Assembly: GCF_006228385.1 (NCBI RefSeq) | Contig: NZ_CP039852.1 | Location: forward strand, 2,434,001 to 2,498,000 | Reading direction: 5' to 3' | Source: Salinimonas iocasae | Lineage (GTDB): Bacteria > Pseudomonadota > Gammaproteobacteria > Enterobacterales > Alteromonadaceae | Length of the DNA: 64,000 bases | Part shown: positions 27,619-37,136 of the stretch, one piece after another | Numbering within the stretch: the stretch's first letter is position 1 | Layout: each line of letters starts with the position of its first letter | Translations under genes and position numbers: made by a program | Notes under the pieces: model-generated | The model's database searches: none | What the model was told of the DNA's origin: nothing | Seen by the model: the letters and a program-made list of their open reading frames with translations, nothing else

Positions 27619-27783
27619 GATAGGTCAGCCGCCTGCTGATGCATCATTTCAGCGATAAAGATGTCGGCTGCTGACAGAATTAATAAATATCTAATGCATA
27701 GCAAAACGTAGACTATAGATTGCGTTATGCCAAATTTGACGGAAAAGTTTTGGTTTACAGTGGAGGGATTCCAAGAGCAGATT

Positions 27784-27809
27784 CAGGCGCCTGCTGATCC
27801 CAGGCGCCT
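27784..27809 (-). terminator. Hairpin after the small helical protein gene
   Basis: Two copies of the self-complementary AGGCGCCT (27785-27792 and 27802-27809), nine bases apart, form an 8-bp stem just after the stop of the 72-residue gene. There is no T-run, so termination is moderate support only. Confidence 0.4.
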
Positions 27810-27814
27810 AAAGA

Positions 27815-28033
27815 TCAGGGACGAGTGGGTGTATCTTCTAAAAGCTGAATAATTTCCTGATGATTATTGGTCTTTGCCAGATCAATCAGGTAGCTTTTCT
27901 GAAGCTCATCCAGCATCTCGTTGGTCAGTAACTGCTTGACTCTGTTGACTTCACCATTGGCAATGGCTGACTGTAACCCTTCCATACCCGCTATACTCTT
28001 TTCGCTGGGTGAATGGTCATCTTCAATGGACAT
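27815..28033 (-). CDS. Small helical protein, ankyrin-like
   Basis: A 72-residue acidic soluble protein. The middle (LQSAIANGEVNRVKQLLTN) has the spacing of an ankyrin helix pair and may be repeated weakly toward the C-terminus (LIDLAKTNNHQEIIQLLED). A ribosome site (GGGAG) precedes the ATG. It is too small for a full ankyrin repeat array. Function unknown. It lies between the c-di-GMP enzyme and cytochrome c' genes, all on the minus strand. Confidence 0.65.
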   Translation of the reverse strand: MSIEDDHSPSEKSIAGMEGLQSAIANGEVNRVKQLLTNEMLDELQKSYLIDLAKTNNHQEIIQLLEDTPTRP

Positions 28034-28138
28034 AGGTTGCTCCCTTACTTATAGACTTAAAACAGCGCACACGAAAGTGGATACCTGCAGCATCCGATTC
28101 GCATGTCAAAAATACATTACTGCGTGACGATTGGCAGA

Positions 28139-28618
28139 TTAATCCATTTTGTAGTCGTCGTGACACGATTTACACGTACTACCAAGTTTGCCAATTGCAT
28201 CCCGGTATTGAGATTCGTCACCGGATTTAGCTACCGTCTGCAGATTCGCTGCGGCATTTTTCAAATCAGCAATCTTACCTTCAACATCATCAAAATTTGA
28301 CCATAATGATGCTTTAGCTGATGACTCAACACCACTGTCACTGGTATCCACACGAAGATAATCAGACAACATAGCAGCCAGTTGCTCCATACGCATACCA
28401 TTGGTTTGCATTACCTGCGTATCATAGTCTATTTTACCTTTCGCCATTCCGCCCAGCGGTGCGATGTTGCTTTTAAGCAAAGTAAATACTGACTGACGAT
28501 AATCAACATACGCTTCTGCGTGTTTTTGCGACATCGCTTCGGTCACTTCTGCTGACTGCGCTGGCAGGCCGAACGTCAATCCTGCAACGGCGGCACTAAT
28601 CAAAAATACGCGCTTCAT
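28139..28618 (-). CDS. Cytochrome c' / c556
   Basis: A 159-residue periplasmic four-helix cytochrome. A signal peptide (about residues 1-22, ending PAQSA-EV) is followed by a helical body and the C-terminal heme site CKSCHDDYK (Cys149, Cys152, His153), the position expected for cytochrome c'. The start at 28618 is favoured by GGAAG about 7 bases upstream; a longer frame adds seven charged residues before the signal. These proteins bind NO or carry electrons; no partner gene is adjacent. Confidence 0.92.
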   Translation of the reverse strand: MKRVFLISAAVAGLTFGLPAQSAEVTEAMSQKHAEAYVDYRQSVFTLLKSNIAPLGGMAKGKIDYDTQVMQTNGMRMEQLAAMLSDYLRVDTSDSGVESSAKASLWSNFDDVEGKIADLKNAAANLQTVAKSGDESQYRDAIGKLGSTCKSCHDDYKMD

Positions 28619-28738
28619 TGTATTCTTCCTTTTTTCCAATTATTGGCTTATCTACGTGGCAAGGGGCATTTAAGCTTAACTTTTACCTGATCGCGCTTTG
28701 CCACGGTAATATGTGCATACTTTATTACAGGCAAAAAA

Positions 28739-28762
28739 AAGCCCTTCATATTCGAAGGGCTT
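28739..28762 (-). terminator. dnaJ terminator
   Basis: AAGCCCTTC (28739-28747) pairs with GAAGGGCTT (28754-28762); on the minus strand the stem is followed by a run of Ts (complement of 28733-28740). It lies nine bases after the dnaJ stop. Confidence 0.88.
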
Positions 28763-28770
28763 TTCAAAAG

Positions 28771-29898
28771 CTAGTTGGTAAGGTCGTCAAAGAACTTTTT
28801 GACTCCGTCAAAAAAGCCCTGCTCTTTTGGGCTATGCTTTGACTTCGCTCCACCCATGGATTCATCGAGTTCCTTAAGCAGGTCTTTTTGCTTAGACGAA
28901 AGGTTGACCGGTGTTTCTACCACCACCTTACACATCAGGTCCCCGACCATGCCGTTTCGAACCGACTTAACGCCTTTGCCGCGCAACCGGAACATTCTGC
29001 CAGTTTGAGTCTCAGGGCTGACTTTAAGCTTAACCTTGCCATCCAGTGTTGGCACCTGCAATTCACCGCCAAGCGCTGCAGTAGTGAAGCTCAGAGGCAC
29101 TTCGCAATACAGGTTATTGCCATCACGGGAGAAAATATCATGCTGTTTAACATGAACCTGGACGTATAAATCACCCGCCGGTGCACCTGCTTCACCCGCT
29201 TCGCCCTCGCCGTTCAAGCGAATGCGGTCGCCCGTATCAACACCGGCCGGAATTTTAACCGATAAGGTCTTAGTTTTTTCAGTGCGTCCCTGGCCGCGAC
29301 AACTATTACACGGGTCGCTGATAATTTTGCCACGCCCTGAACAGGTCGGACAGGTTTGCTGTACAGCAAAAAAGCCCTGACGCATTTGTACCTGACCGTT
29401 ACCATGACATGTCGGGCAGGTGGTAGGAGATGTTCCTTTTTTCGCACCCGAGCCATGACAAACTTCACACTCGACCAGGGTCGGTACTCTGATTTCTACA
29501 TCTTTACCACGAACCGCTTCTTCCAGCGATAGTTCGAGGTTATAGCGCAGATCCGCTCCCTGACGCGCTCTGGACTGACGTCCACGGCCACCGCCAAAAA
29601 TGTCGCCAAATACATCACCAAAAATATCGCCGAAGTCGGCACCGCCACCGAAGCCTGCGCCACCGCGATTCGGGTCCACACCCGCATGCCCGTACTGGTC
29701 GTACGCTGCGCGCTTCTGATCATCCATCAGAATTTCGTAAGCTTCCTGAATCTCTTTAAATTTGTCTTCAAGTGCTTTGTCGCCCTGCGTGCGATCGGGG
29801 TGATATTTCATCGCCAGCTTTTTATACGCTTTTTTGATATCGCGTGCGCCGGCGCTCTTATCAACGCCTAACACTTCGTAGTAGTCACGTTTCGACAT
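28771..29898 (-). CDS. dnaJ: Chaperone DnaJ (Hsp40)
   Basis: A 375-residue class-I J-protein that stimulates DnaK. The J domain has HPD in [10 protein letters not shown] (about 33-35), a Gly/Phe-rich linker (about 75-105), four zinc-finger CxxCxGxG repeats ([32 protein letters not shown], about 143-210), and the C-terminal substrate domains. It lies 177 bases after dnaK on the same strand with two hairpins between, so expression may be lower than that of dnaK. Confidence 0.98.
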   Translation of the reverse strand: MSKRDYYEVLGVDKSAGARDIKKAYKKLAMKYHPDRTQGDKALEDKFKEIQEAYEILMDDQKRAAYDQYGHAGVDPNRGGAGFGGGADFGDIFGDVFGDIFGGGRGRQSRARQGADLRYNLELSLEEAVRGKDVEIRVPTLVECEVCHGSGAKKGTSPTTCPTCHGNGQVQMRQGFFAVQQTCPTCSGRGKIISDPCNSCRGQGRTEKTKTLSVKIPAGVDTGDRIRLNGEGEAGEAGAPAGDLYVQVHVKQHDIFSRDGNNLYCEVPLSFTTAALGGELQVPTLDGKVKLKVSPETQTGRMFRLRGKGVKSVRNGMVGDLMCKVVVETPVNLSSKQKDLLKELDESMGGAKSKHSPKEQGFFDGVKKFFDDLTN

Positions 29899-29997
29899 AT
29901 CGCTACTTTTCCTACTTCGTTACTTCAAGTGCCTGAGGTCATCACACACTTTATCAATCGGTTATCACAGTAAATTTCATTGCCTTTACACAACAAA

Positions 29998-30062
29998 AGG
30001 CGCAACAAGACTATCCTGCTGCGCCTGAACTGTGACGTAATTCCGGGTTAGTCACCCGGAAT
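29998..30062 (-). terminator. Two hairpins between dnaK and dnaJ
   Basis: ATTCCGGGT/ACCCGGAAT (30040-30048 with 30054-30062) and AGGCGCA/TGCGCCT (29998-30004 with 30020-30026) lie in tandem after dnaK. On the minus strand the second is followed by TTTTGTTGTG. They look like a partial terminator and/or 3'-end stabiliser that sets the dnaK:dnaJ ratio. Confidence 0.55.
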
Positions 30063-30075
30063 GCCGGACGACAGC

Positions 30076-32004
30076 TTACTTCTTATCGTCGTCTTTTACT
30101 TCTTCAAACTCAGCGTCGACTACATCGTCGTCGGTTTTACCCTGTTGCTGAGCCTGTTCTGCTTCACCTTCAGCACCCGGCTGTGCGCCCTGTGCCTGAG
30201 CAGCTTCCATCAGCTTACCAGACGCTTCGACAAGAGCCTGCGTTTTGGCTTCGATTGCTTCTTTATCTTCGCCTTTAACTGCCGCTTCAAGGTCAGTGAT
30301 TGCCTGTTCGATTGGTGCTTTATCTTCTTCAGATAGTGCATCACCAACTTCATCAAGCTGCTTACGTGTGGCGTGAATCATGCCATCTGCCTGGTTACGC
30401 GCCTGAATCAGTTCTTCAAACTTCTTATCAGCATCTTTGTTGGCTTCTGCATCAGCTACCATCTTTTCAACTTCATCATCACTCAGACCTGAAGATGCTT
30501 TGATAGTAATCTTCTGCTCTTTACCGGTATCTTTGTCTTTAGCAGATACGTGCAGAATACCATCAGCGTCGATGTCAAAAGTAACTTCGATTTGCGGCAC
30601 ACCACGTGCTGCAGGGCGAATACCTTCAAGGTTGAACTGACCCAGCGATTTGTTACCGCTGGACTGTTTACGCTCACCCTGTAGAACATGAACAGTTACC
30701 GCAGACTGGTTGTCTTCTGCTGTAGAGAAGGTTTGCGATTTCTTCGTCGGAATCGTGGTGTTCTTCTCAATCAATACAGTCATTACACCGCCCATTGTCT
30801 CAATACCCAGAGACAGAGGCGTTACATCCAGTAGCAATACATCTTTCACATCGCCGGCTAAAACACCACCCTGGATAGCTGCACCAACAGCAACCGCTTC
30901 ATCAGGGTTAACATCTTTGCGCGGCTCTTTGCCAAAGAATTCAGTAACGTATTTTTGTACCAATGGCATACGCGTCTGACCACCAACCAGGATGATGTCT
31001 TCAACATCACTCACAGACAGGTCAGCATCAGCCAGTGCCTTTTTAACCGGCTCAAGTGAGTTCTTAACCATATCTTCTACCAGCGACTCAAGCTTGGCGC
31101 GGGTAATTTTAATTGCAAGGTGCTTAGGACCTGAAGAATCTGCAGTGATGTAGGGCAGATTAACTTCTGTTTGCTGCGCTGAAGACAGCTCAATTTTCGC
31201 CTTCTCACCGGCTTCTTTTAAACGCTGCATCGCAAGCGGATCTTTGCGAAGATCGATGCCCTGCTCGCGTTTAAACTCATCCACAAGATAAGTAATGATG
31301 CGATTGTCGAAATCTTCACCACCCAGATGAGTATCACCGTTAGTGGCCAGTACTTCAAACGTATGCTCGCCATCAACAGCATCGATTTCGATGATAGAGA
31401 TATCAAATGTACCGCCACCAAGGTCATAAACAGCAACAACGTTATCGCCTTTCTTCTTGTCCATGCCATAAGCAAGGGCAGCAGCAGTCGGCTCGTTGAT
31501 AATACGCTTAACTTCAAGACCAGCGATGCGGCCTGCATCTTTTGTCGCCTGACGCTGAGAATCGTTGAAGTATGCAGGCACGGTAATAACCGCAGCCGTT
31601 ACTTCTTCACCCAAGTAGTCTTCTGCTGTTTTCTTCATCTTTTTAAGAACTTCAGCAGAAACCTGTGGTGGCGCCATTTTTTCGCCTTTAGCAGCAACCC
31701 AGGCGTCACCGTTATCAGCTTTTGTAATCTGATAAGGCATAATGTCGATATCACGCTGTACTTCTTTGTCTTCAAAGCGACGACCGATTAGTCGTTTGAT
31801 AGCAAACAGCGTGTTTTCAGGGTTAGTTACCGCCTGACGTTTAGCAGACTGACCAACCAATGTTTCACCGTCATTGGTGTATGCAATGATCGAGGGCGTG
31901 GTGCGATCACCTTCCGCGTTTTCAATAACGCGTGGTTTGTCGCCGTCTAACACTGCGACACATGAATTTGTTGTACCTAAGTCGATACCAATGATTCTAC
32001 CCAT
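30076..32004 (-). CDS. dnaK: Chaperone DnaK (Hsp70)
   Basis: A 642-residue Hsp70. The N-terminal ATPase domain begins [17 protein letters not shown] and contains [13 protein letters not shown] and [10 protein letters not shown]. The substrate domain starts near residue 390 after [23 protein letters not shown] linker sequence, and a Gln/Ala-rich lid tail ends in acidic [11 protein letters not shown]. Length is normal. A well-formed sigma-32-like promoter lies about 40-70 bases upstream of the ATG, so it can be transcribed separately from grpE. Confidence 0.98.
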   Translation of the reverse strand: MGRIIGIDLGTTNSCVAVLDGDKPRVIENAEGDRTTPSIIAYTNDGETLVGQSAKRQAVTNPENTLFAIKRLIGRRFEDKEVQRDIDIMPYQITKADNGDAWVAAKGEKMAPPQVSAEVLKKMKKTAEDYLGEEVTAAVITVPAYFNDSQRQATKDAGRIAGLEVKRIINEPTAAALAYGMDKKKGDNVVAVYDLGGGTFDISIIEIDAVDGEHTFEVLATNGDTHLGGEDFDNRIITYLVDEFKREQGIDLRKDPLAMQRLKEAGEKAKIELSSAQQTEVNLPYITADSSGPKHLAIKITRAKLESLVEDMVKNSLEPVKKALADADLSVSDVEDIILVGGQTRMPLVQKYVTEFFGKEPRKDVNPDEAVAVGAAIQGGVLAGDVKDVLLLDVTPLSLGIETMGGVMTVLIEKNTTIPTKKSQTFSTAEDNQSAVTVHVLQGERKQSSGNKSLGQFNLEGIRPAARGVPQIEVTFDIDADGILHVSAKDKDTGKEQKITIKASSGLSDDEVEKMVADAEANKDADKKFEELIQARNQADGMIHATRKQLDEVGDALSEEDKAPIEQAITDLEAAVKGEDKEAIEAKTQALVEASGKLMEAAQAQGAQPGAEGEAEQAQQQGKTDDDVVDAEFEEVKDDDKK

Positions 32005-32044
32005 TACGTGTCTCCGAAAATATGTTCTGTAATTTCTGCACTTT

Positions 32045-32072
32045 TAGTGGGGTTATTTCCGCCACTTTTCAA
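32045..32072 (-). promoter_or_regulatory. Sigma-32-type heat-shock promoter of dnaK
   Basis: On the minus strand TTGAAA (32072-32067) and CCCCACTA (32052-32045) are separated by 14 bases, close to the sigma-32 consensus TTGAAA-N13/14-CCCCATNT. Transcription would begin near 32038, about 35 bases before the dnaK ATG. Confidence 0.75.
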
Positions 32073-32102
32073 TACTTAATAGCAAAAAGTTTTGCTTGTT
32101 TA

Positions 32103-32753
32103 TCAGGCTTTGGTGTCAACACCGCTATCAGGAGCGCGTGCTACCATCACCATGGCCGGTCTTAACAGACGACCATTTAATTCGTAACCTTTCTGCATAA
32201 CCGCCATCACCGTATTCGGCTCGTGGTCTGCACTTTCCTGCATCGACATTGCCTGATGCAGTTCAGGATTAAAGGCTTCACCCTGAGGGTCAATTGACTT
32301 GACGCCAAATTTTTCAATAGTGCTGATAAATGACTTTTGCGTCATCTCAACGCCATCAAGCAGAGGTTTCACGGCATCATTTGAACTATCGCCAGCTTCA
32401 AGTGCTCGCTCCAGATTATCTACGACAGGCAGCAATTCACCTGCGAAACGTTCCAATGCGAACTTTCTTGCTTTCTCGACTTCAGCTTCGGCCCGGCGCC
32501 GCGCATTTTCCATATCAGCGCGGGCACGTAACACACCTTCCTGCTGATCTTTGATTTTTGCTTCCGCTTCGCTAAGCGCCGTTTCAAGTGCATAGATGCG
32601 TTGCTGCGCGTCATCATCGCCGGCAGCGGCTTCGTCTTCGCTGACAACCTCACCTTCCTGTACAGGAATATCCTGTGCCTCTTCCTGCACAGTTTCTGCG
32701 GTTACCTCAGCGTCTTTTTCTGGCTGCGCCTGCTCGTCGCGCTTTTCGCTCAT
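32103..32753 (-). CDS. grpE: Nucleotide exchange factor GrpE
   Basis: A 216-residue DnaK co-chaperone. A long acidic, Glu/Gln-rich N-terminal region (to about residue 60) leads into the dimerising helix ([17 protein letters not shown]) and the beta domain with the conserved PxxHQAM motif ([11 protein letters not shown]) and [18 protein letters not shown]. The start at ATG 32753 has a GGAGG ribosome site 6 bases upstream; the earlier in-frame start lies within that site. It is upstream of dnaK on the same strand, and divergent from the crbS-like gene. Confidence 0.96.
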   Translation of the reverse strand: MSEKRDEQAQPEKDAEVTAETVQEEAQDIPVQEGEVVSEDEAAAGDDDAQQRIYALETALSEAEAKIKDQQEGVLRARADMENARRRAEAEVEKARKFALERFAGELLPVVDNLERALEAGDSSNDAVKPLLDGVEMTQKSFISTIEKFGVKSIDPQGEAFNPELHQAMSMQESADHEPNTVMAVMQKGYELNGRLLRPAMVMVARAPDSGVDTKA

Positions 32754-32797
32754 GCCTACCTCCAACTAAATATTCAGGGCAATTTTTCGTTACCCCT

Positions 32798-32826
32798 TCA
32801 ATAGGGTCGTTCAATGATTTTTCCAG
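32798..32826 (-). promoter_or_regulatory. Possible sigma-32 promoter of grpE
   Basis: On the minus strand CTGGAAA (32826-32820) and CCCTATTGA (32806-32798) are 13 bases apart, resembling a sigma-32 promoter with one or two mismatches per box. It lies about 45 bases upstream of the grpE ATG. Confidence 0.45.
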
Positions 32827-33016
32827 CCCCTGCGTACAAAAAATTTTGATATTTAATCTTTTGCCAGCGCCGGTGCTGATCTGCGTGTGGGCTTAGTAAT
32901 GGGGTTTGTTTATGCTGCTTCAAGGGTTACATATAAGATTTCCCTGACTGATACCTGTGAAGCGTGGGCAAGTTACGGTATGTTACTAACTGGTCACTTT
33001 TTAAATCGCAATAATC

Positions 33017-36000
33017 ATGCTAAGTATCTGGACAGTCGGCGCCATCGTGGTGGCGTACCTGACGATGTTGTTCATAGTCGCTTTCTTAGGTGATAAGTAC
33101 CTAAAAGCTAATCAGCAGCACCCTTTTCTCTACAGTCTCGGGCTGGGCGTGCACTGCACCTCGTGGGCATTCTTCGGTACTACCACACAAGCCGTTCAGT
33201 TTGGGTGGGCTGTGGTCCCGACCTATGCCGGTATCATTCTGGTCATGATGTTTATGTTCCCGGTGTTATTGCGTATCAACCGGCTCTGCCAGCAACACAA
33301 CATCAGCTCCCTGGCGGACTTTATTGCCCTGCGCTATCAGCGTTCACATTTAATTGCTGCTTTTATTACCGTAATGTGTTTTGTTGGGGTTATTCCCTAT
33401 ATTGCATTGCAGCTGGATGCGATTACCAAAAGCATCAACTTATTGGCCCCGGATGCGCGTCAGGGTCTAAATACAGTGGGAATTTATGTTGCAGCGCTAA
33501 TGGCACTGTTTGCTATCTTGTTCGGCACGCGAAGCCTGAGTTTAAAAGAGAAGCACCCCGGGTTACTGCTCACTATCGCGCTTGAATCAATACTCAAACT
33601 TGTTGGCTTATCTATCGTCGGTCTGTTTGCCTGTTATGTGCTGTTTAATGGTCCGCTGGATTTGATAGCGCAGGCTGCGGAGCACCCGGCCTCACGCGAA
33701 GTTCTGTATGCTGATAATGCCCCCTGGGTTTACCTGGGCCATGTGCTTTTAGGCGTCTGCTCAATGTTTGTTTTGCCCCGCCAGTTTCATATGAATTTTG
33801 TTGAAAGCAACGGTGACGGCGAACTTCGCACAGCACGCTGGCTATTTCCCTTATATCTGTTGAGTATGACGGTATTTATTTTACCGCTGGCACTCGCCGG
33901 ACAGATGCTTCTGGACACTACCGCTATCAGTTCGGATGAGTTTGTACTGGCACTGCCTTTATCACAGTCAAATTTACCGGTTTCACTGGCAGCATTTATT
34001 GGTGGATTATCTGCCACCACCAGCATGATTATCGTCGCCACCCTGGCCCTGGGTATTATGATAGCGAACAATCTGATCACGCCGCTTTGGCTCACCATCC
34101 GCCTCAAAAACCGCTCAGTAAGCACCATGAAAGCCAACGGTATTCTGACCATCAGGCGTATCACCGTACTGGTGGTTTTGTCGGTTGCCTATTGGTATCA
34201 CCTCAATGTAAGTCAGTCAGCGCCGCTGGTAAAAAGCGGCATTATCGCTATTGCTTTGCTGGGACAAATGTTGCCGGCAATGTTGCTGGGCATGTACTGG
34301 CGACGCAGCACTGTTACCGGCGCTTGCATGGCCATGTTGGCCGGCTTTGCAGGCTGGCTGGCCTGGGTGCTCTACCCCAGCCTTTTATCCAGCTATTATT
34401 TTGAACCGGCCCCCAGCGACAGTCAGTTAGCCGGTGGCTTCGCTCTCAGCCTGATGGTAAATATTGGCACCTTCTTACTGATCAGCGTGCTTACATCCTC
34501 ACGCCATGCCCTGCGTTATGAGGAGCCACCAAAAACACCGGCGCTGATGATCCGGGTGGCCAATCTGATGCAGCTAACACAGCGTGTACTTGAACCGGCA
34601 GAGCAGCAGCAACTCAGCGAACAGCTTAGCGTGAAGGGTGCAACAGGCGCAGGCTATGCCAGCGCCGGGTTACTGAAAAAAGTGGAACAATTACTGGCCA
34701 ATCAGGTCGGTACACCCGGCGCCCGTGTTCTGCTCAGTGCACTGGCTGAATCGAGACACAGTGAACTTCCTGACCTTGTAGACTGGGTGGAAGAAGCCTC
34801 GATGTCATTTCAGTTCAATCACGAGGTTTTGCAATCGTCAGTACAGCACATCCATCAGGGGATCAGTGTACTGGATCAGCAATTGTGCCTTCTGGCATGG
34901 AATAAACGCTACGAAGCGCTGTTTGAGTATCCTGCTGATGTCCTGGAAACCGGTATGCATATCGAGCAATTACTGCGGTACAACGCTAAACGCGGCCTTC
35001 TGGGCGACAGTAAAAACGTTGAGAACGAAATCGCTAAGCGTATTACCTTTATGCAGGAGGGTACGCGCTATAAATACATTCGCCGCCAGCCAGACGGAAA
35101 AGTCATTGAGCTCAACGGCAGCCCGCTGCCGGGCGGCGGTTATGTTACTACCTACAGCGATATCACCGAATATATTCAGATTCAGGAAGCGCTGGAAGAC
35201 TCCAAACTGGCTTTGGAAGACAGAGTGCGTCAGCGCACTGAAGAGCTGCAGCAAGCTCGTAATGATGCAGAGCGAGCCAATGAAAGTAAAACCCGCTTTC
35301 TGGCAGCTGCGGGGCACGACCTGATGCAACCATTTAACGCTGCCACGTTATTTTCCTCTTTGCTATCCCAGCGCACGGCCGGTACGCCTCTGGAGGAGTT
35401 AAGCCAGGGAGTTGTATCCTCTTTGAATAGCGCCGAAACTTTACTGTCAATGTTACTGGATATGACTAAGCTGGAATCCGGTGCGATGATACCCGAGGTA
35501 TCCTGTTTTGCACTGGACGATGTGTTGGCTCCGCTGGTGCAGGAGTTCTCTGTCATTGCCAGTCAAAAAGGGCTCAAACTAAATTATCCGCGCACATCTG
35601 TATATGTGCATTCTGATAAACGTTTGCTGCGTCGGATAGTCCAGAATTTGGTCTCTAACGCAATTCGCTACACTGAAGCCGGAACGGTGTTAATTGGTGT
35701 TCGAAGAGGTAGTAACGGTACTGTCTCAATCTGGGTATGTGACACAGGCACCGGCATCGCGCCGGAGAAACAGCAGGAAGTGTTCACAGAGTTCCATCAG
35801 CTGGATGCCGGTGAGAATAATCCCGGCCTGGGGTTAGGCCTGACCATTGTCGATAGAATCAGTCAGCTCCTTGCGCACGCCATTCACCTTGATTCAGCAC
35901 CGGGCAAAGGTACCCGATTCACCGTCACATTGCCGCGTGCCTCACGCCCAGTCAATCCTGCCCCACTACCGGTGACTACAGATAACGCTGTATCTGGCAC

Positions 36001-36373
36001 CGAACAGTTTCTTGCCGGTAAGTCTGTGCTTATTATTGAAAATGACCCGGATGTCGCCAAAGCAATGACACTGACACTCAGGCAATGGGGAGCTGAAACC
36101 TTGTTAGCGGATGATTTAGCCTCTGCAATCGCTGTGTGTCCAGCAGCACCCTCGCTGATGGTGGTTGACTACCACCTTAACCGGCAACAGAAAGGAACCT
36201 GTGTTGCAAAGCAATTGCGTGAAAATTGGCAGCATCATGTGCCAGGCATACTAAATACTGCCAAGCGTGATGAAAACATAAAGGAAGTTGCGGCAAATGA
36301 GCAACTTTACTATTTGCCCAAACCTGTTAAATCTCTGGCCCTGAAACGGGCTATTAAACAGTTAGTCAATTAA
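33017..36373 (+). CDS. crbS: SLC5-transporter-linked hybrid sensor kinase, CrbS-like
   Basis: A 1118-residue inner-membrane sensor. The N-terminal ~490 residues form a sodium/solute symporter-like (SLC5) domain of about 13 helices. A PAS domain follows (about 610-720, ending TYSDITEYIQIQEALEDS), then a coiled coil, HisKA with His767 in AAAGHDLMQPFNAA, HATPase (NLVSNAIRY, DTGTGIAPE, GLGLGLTI) and a C-terminal receiver with Asp1051 in VVDYHL and Lys in YLPKPVK. This architecture matches CrbS/MxtR/CbrA; pairing with an adjacent LuxR-type regulator favours CrbS, which senses acetate status and drives acs. Its stop overlaps that of the convergent regulator gene. Confidence 0.85.
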   Translation: MLSIWTVGAIVVAYLTMLFIVAFLGDKYLKANQQHPFLYSLGLGVHCTSWAFFGTTTQAVQFGWAVVPTYAGIILVMMFMFPVLLRINRLCQQHNISSLADFIALRYQRSHLIAAFITVMCFVGVIPYIALQLDAITKSINLLAPDARQGLNTVGIYVAALMALFAILFGTRSLSLKEKHPGLLLTIALESILKLVGLSIVGLFACYVLFNGPLDLIAQAAEHPASREVLYADNAPWVYLGHVLLGVCSMFVLPRQFHMNFVESNGDGELRTARWLFPLYLLSMTVFILPLALAGQMLLDTTAISSDEFVLALPLSQSNLPVSLAAFIGGLSATTSMIIVATLALGIMIANNLITPLWLTIRLKNRSVSTMKANGILTIRRITVLVVLSVAYWYHLNVSQSAPLVKSGIIAIALLGQMLPAMLLGMYWRRSTVTGACMAMLAGFAGWLAWVLYPSLLSSYYFEPAPSDSQLAGGFALSLMVNIGTFLLISVLTSSRHALRYEEPPKTPALMIRVANLMQLTQRVLEPAEQQQLSEQLSVKGATGAGYASAGLLKKVEQLLANQVGTPGARVLLSALAESRHSELPDLVDWVEEASMSFQFNHEVLQSSVQHIHQGISVLDQQLCLLAWNKRYEALFEYPADVLETGMHIEQLLRYNAKRGLLGDSKNVENEIAKRITFMQEGTRYKYIRRQPDGKVIELNGSPLPGGGYVTTYSDITEYIQIQEALEDSKLALEDRVRQRTEELQQARNDAERANESKTRFLAAAGHDLMQPFNAATLFSSLLSQRTAGTPLEELSQGVVSSLNSAETLLSMLLDMTKLESGAMIPEVSCFALDDVLAPLVQEFSVIASQKGLKLNYPRTSVYVHSDKRLLRRIVQNLVSNAIRYTEAGTVLIGVRRGSNGTVSIWVCDTGTGIAPEKQQEVFTEFHQLDAGENNPGLGLGLTIVDRISQLLAHAIHLDSAPGKGTRFTVTLPRASRPVNPAPLPVTTDNAVSGTEQFLAGKSVLIIENDPDVAKAMTLTLRQWGAETLLADDLASAIAVCPAAPSLMVVDYHLNRQQKGTCVAKQLRENWQHHVPGILNTAKRDENIKEVAANEQLYYLPKPVKSLALKRAIKQLVN

Positions 36374-37017
36374 TGCTCGGCCACCAGCTGGTTAAACAGC
36401 ACACCGGCCTGGGTTCGGTTTACTACCTGAAGTTTACGTAGCACAGCAGAAACATGCTGTTTAACGGTGGATTCAGAGATAGAAAGCTCATACGCGATCT
36501 GTTTGTTGAGAAGCCCTGCTGCCAGCATTTTCAAAACCGTATACTGATGTGGCGTTAACTGGGCAAGGTTCTGGGCAAATTGCGTCTGTTCCACACTGTC
36601 GGTATCACTGGTATCAGCGGATACCTGCACGTGCGCGGGCAACCAGTTCTCCCCCTGCATGATTTTTCCAACAGCGTGAGTGATGTCTTCCAACGGGGTG
36701 GATTTGGGAATAAAGCCACAGGCGCCAATATCCATAACACGCCGGATGAGTGCTGGCTCATCTTGCGCCGAGACCACCACAGTCAGAACATCCGGGTAAC
36801 GATTCAGTAGTTCGCCAAGGCCGTTCAGTCCGGTCGCTCCGGGCATGTTGAGATCCAGAAACAGCAACTCAACGTCAGGATTGGCAGCCAGTGTATCCAG
36901 CGTTTCCGACAGCGTGGAAGATTCATAGATAGCCTCACCAACGACCCCCGCAACAGCCTGCTTCATTGCAGCACGGAATAGCGGATGATCATCAGCGATA
37001 AGAACAGGCGTAGGCAT
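36370..37017 (-). CDS. crbR: LuxR/NarL-type response regulator, CrbR-like
   Basis: A 215-residue response regulator: receiver domain (acidic pocket IADDHP, phosphoacceptor Asp55 in FLDLNMPG, Lys in GFIPKST) and a C-terminal LuxR helix-turn-helix (about 148-205) with LTPHQYTVLKMLAAGLLNKQIAYELSIS-type sequence, here partly quoted. It is convergent with the crbS-like kinase gene, the stops overlapping in TTAA. In Vibrio and Pseudomonas, CrbR/ErdR activates acs; the target here is an inference. The terminator of the neighbouring TonB receptor gene lies upstream of its ATG. Confidence 0.82.
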   Translation of the reverse strand: MPTPVLIADDHPLFRAAMKQAVAGVVGEAIYESSTLSETLDTLAANPDVELLFLDLNMPGATGLNGLGELLNRYPDVLTVVVSAQDEPALIRRVMDIGACGFIPKSTPLEDITHAVGKIMQGENWLPAHVQVSADTSDTDSVEQTQFAQNLAQLTPHQYTVLKMLAAGLLNKQIAYELSISESTVKQHVSAVLRKLQVVNRTQAGVLFNQLVAEH

Positions 37018-37090
37018 AAGTGAAAGTAACAGGTTGCAAACTTGTTACTACTATATCAATGAAATGAAAACCAGCAAAGAAAAACAAAAA

Positions 37091-37110
37091 AGGCAGGTGT
37101 GACCCTGCCT
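37091..37110 (-). terminator. Terminator of the TonB receptor gene
   Basis: AGGCAGG (37091-37097) pairs with CCTGCCT (37104-37110) around TGTGAC; the minus strand continues TTTTTGTTTTT. It lies about 25 bases after the receptor stop. Confidence 0.88.
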
Positions 37111-37136
37111 AAGACAACAAATGTTGAAGCGGTTTA

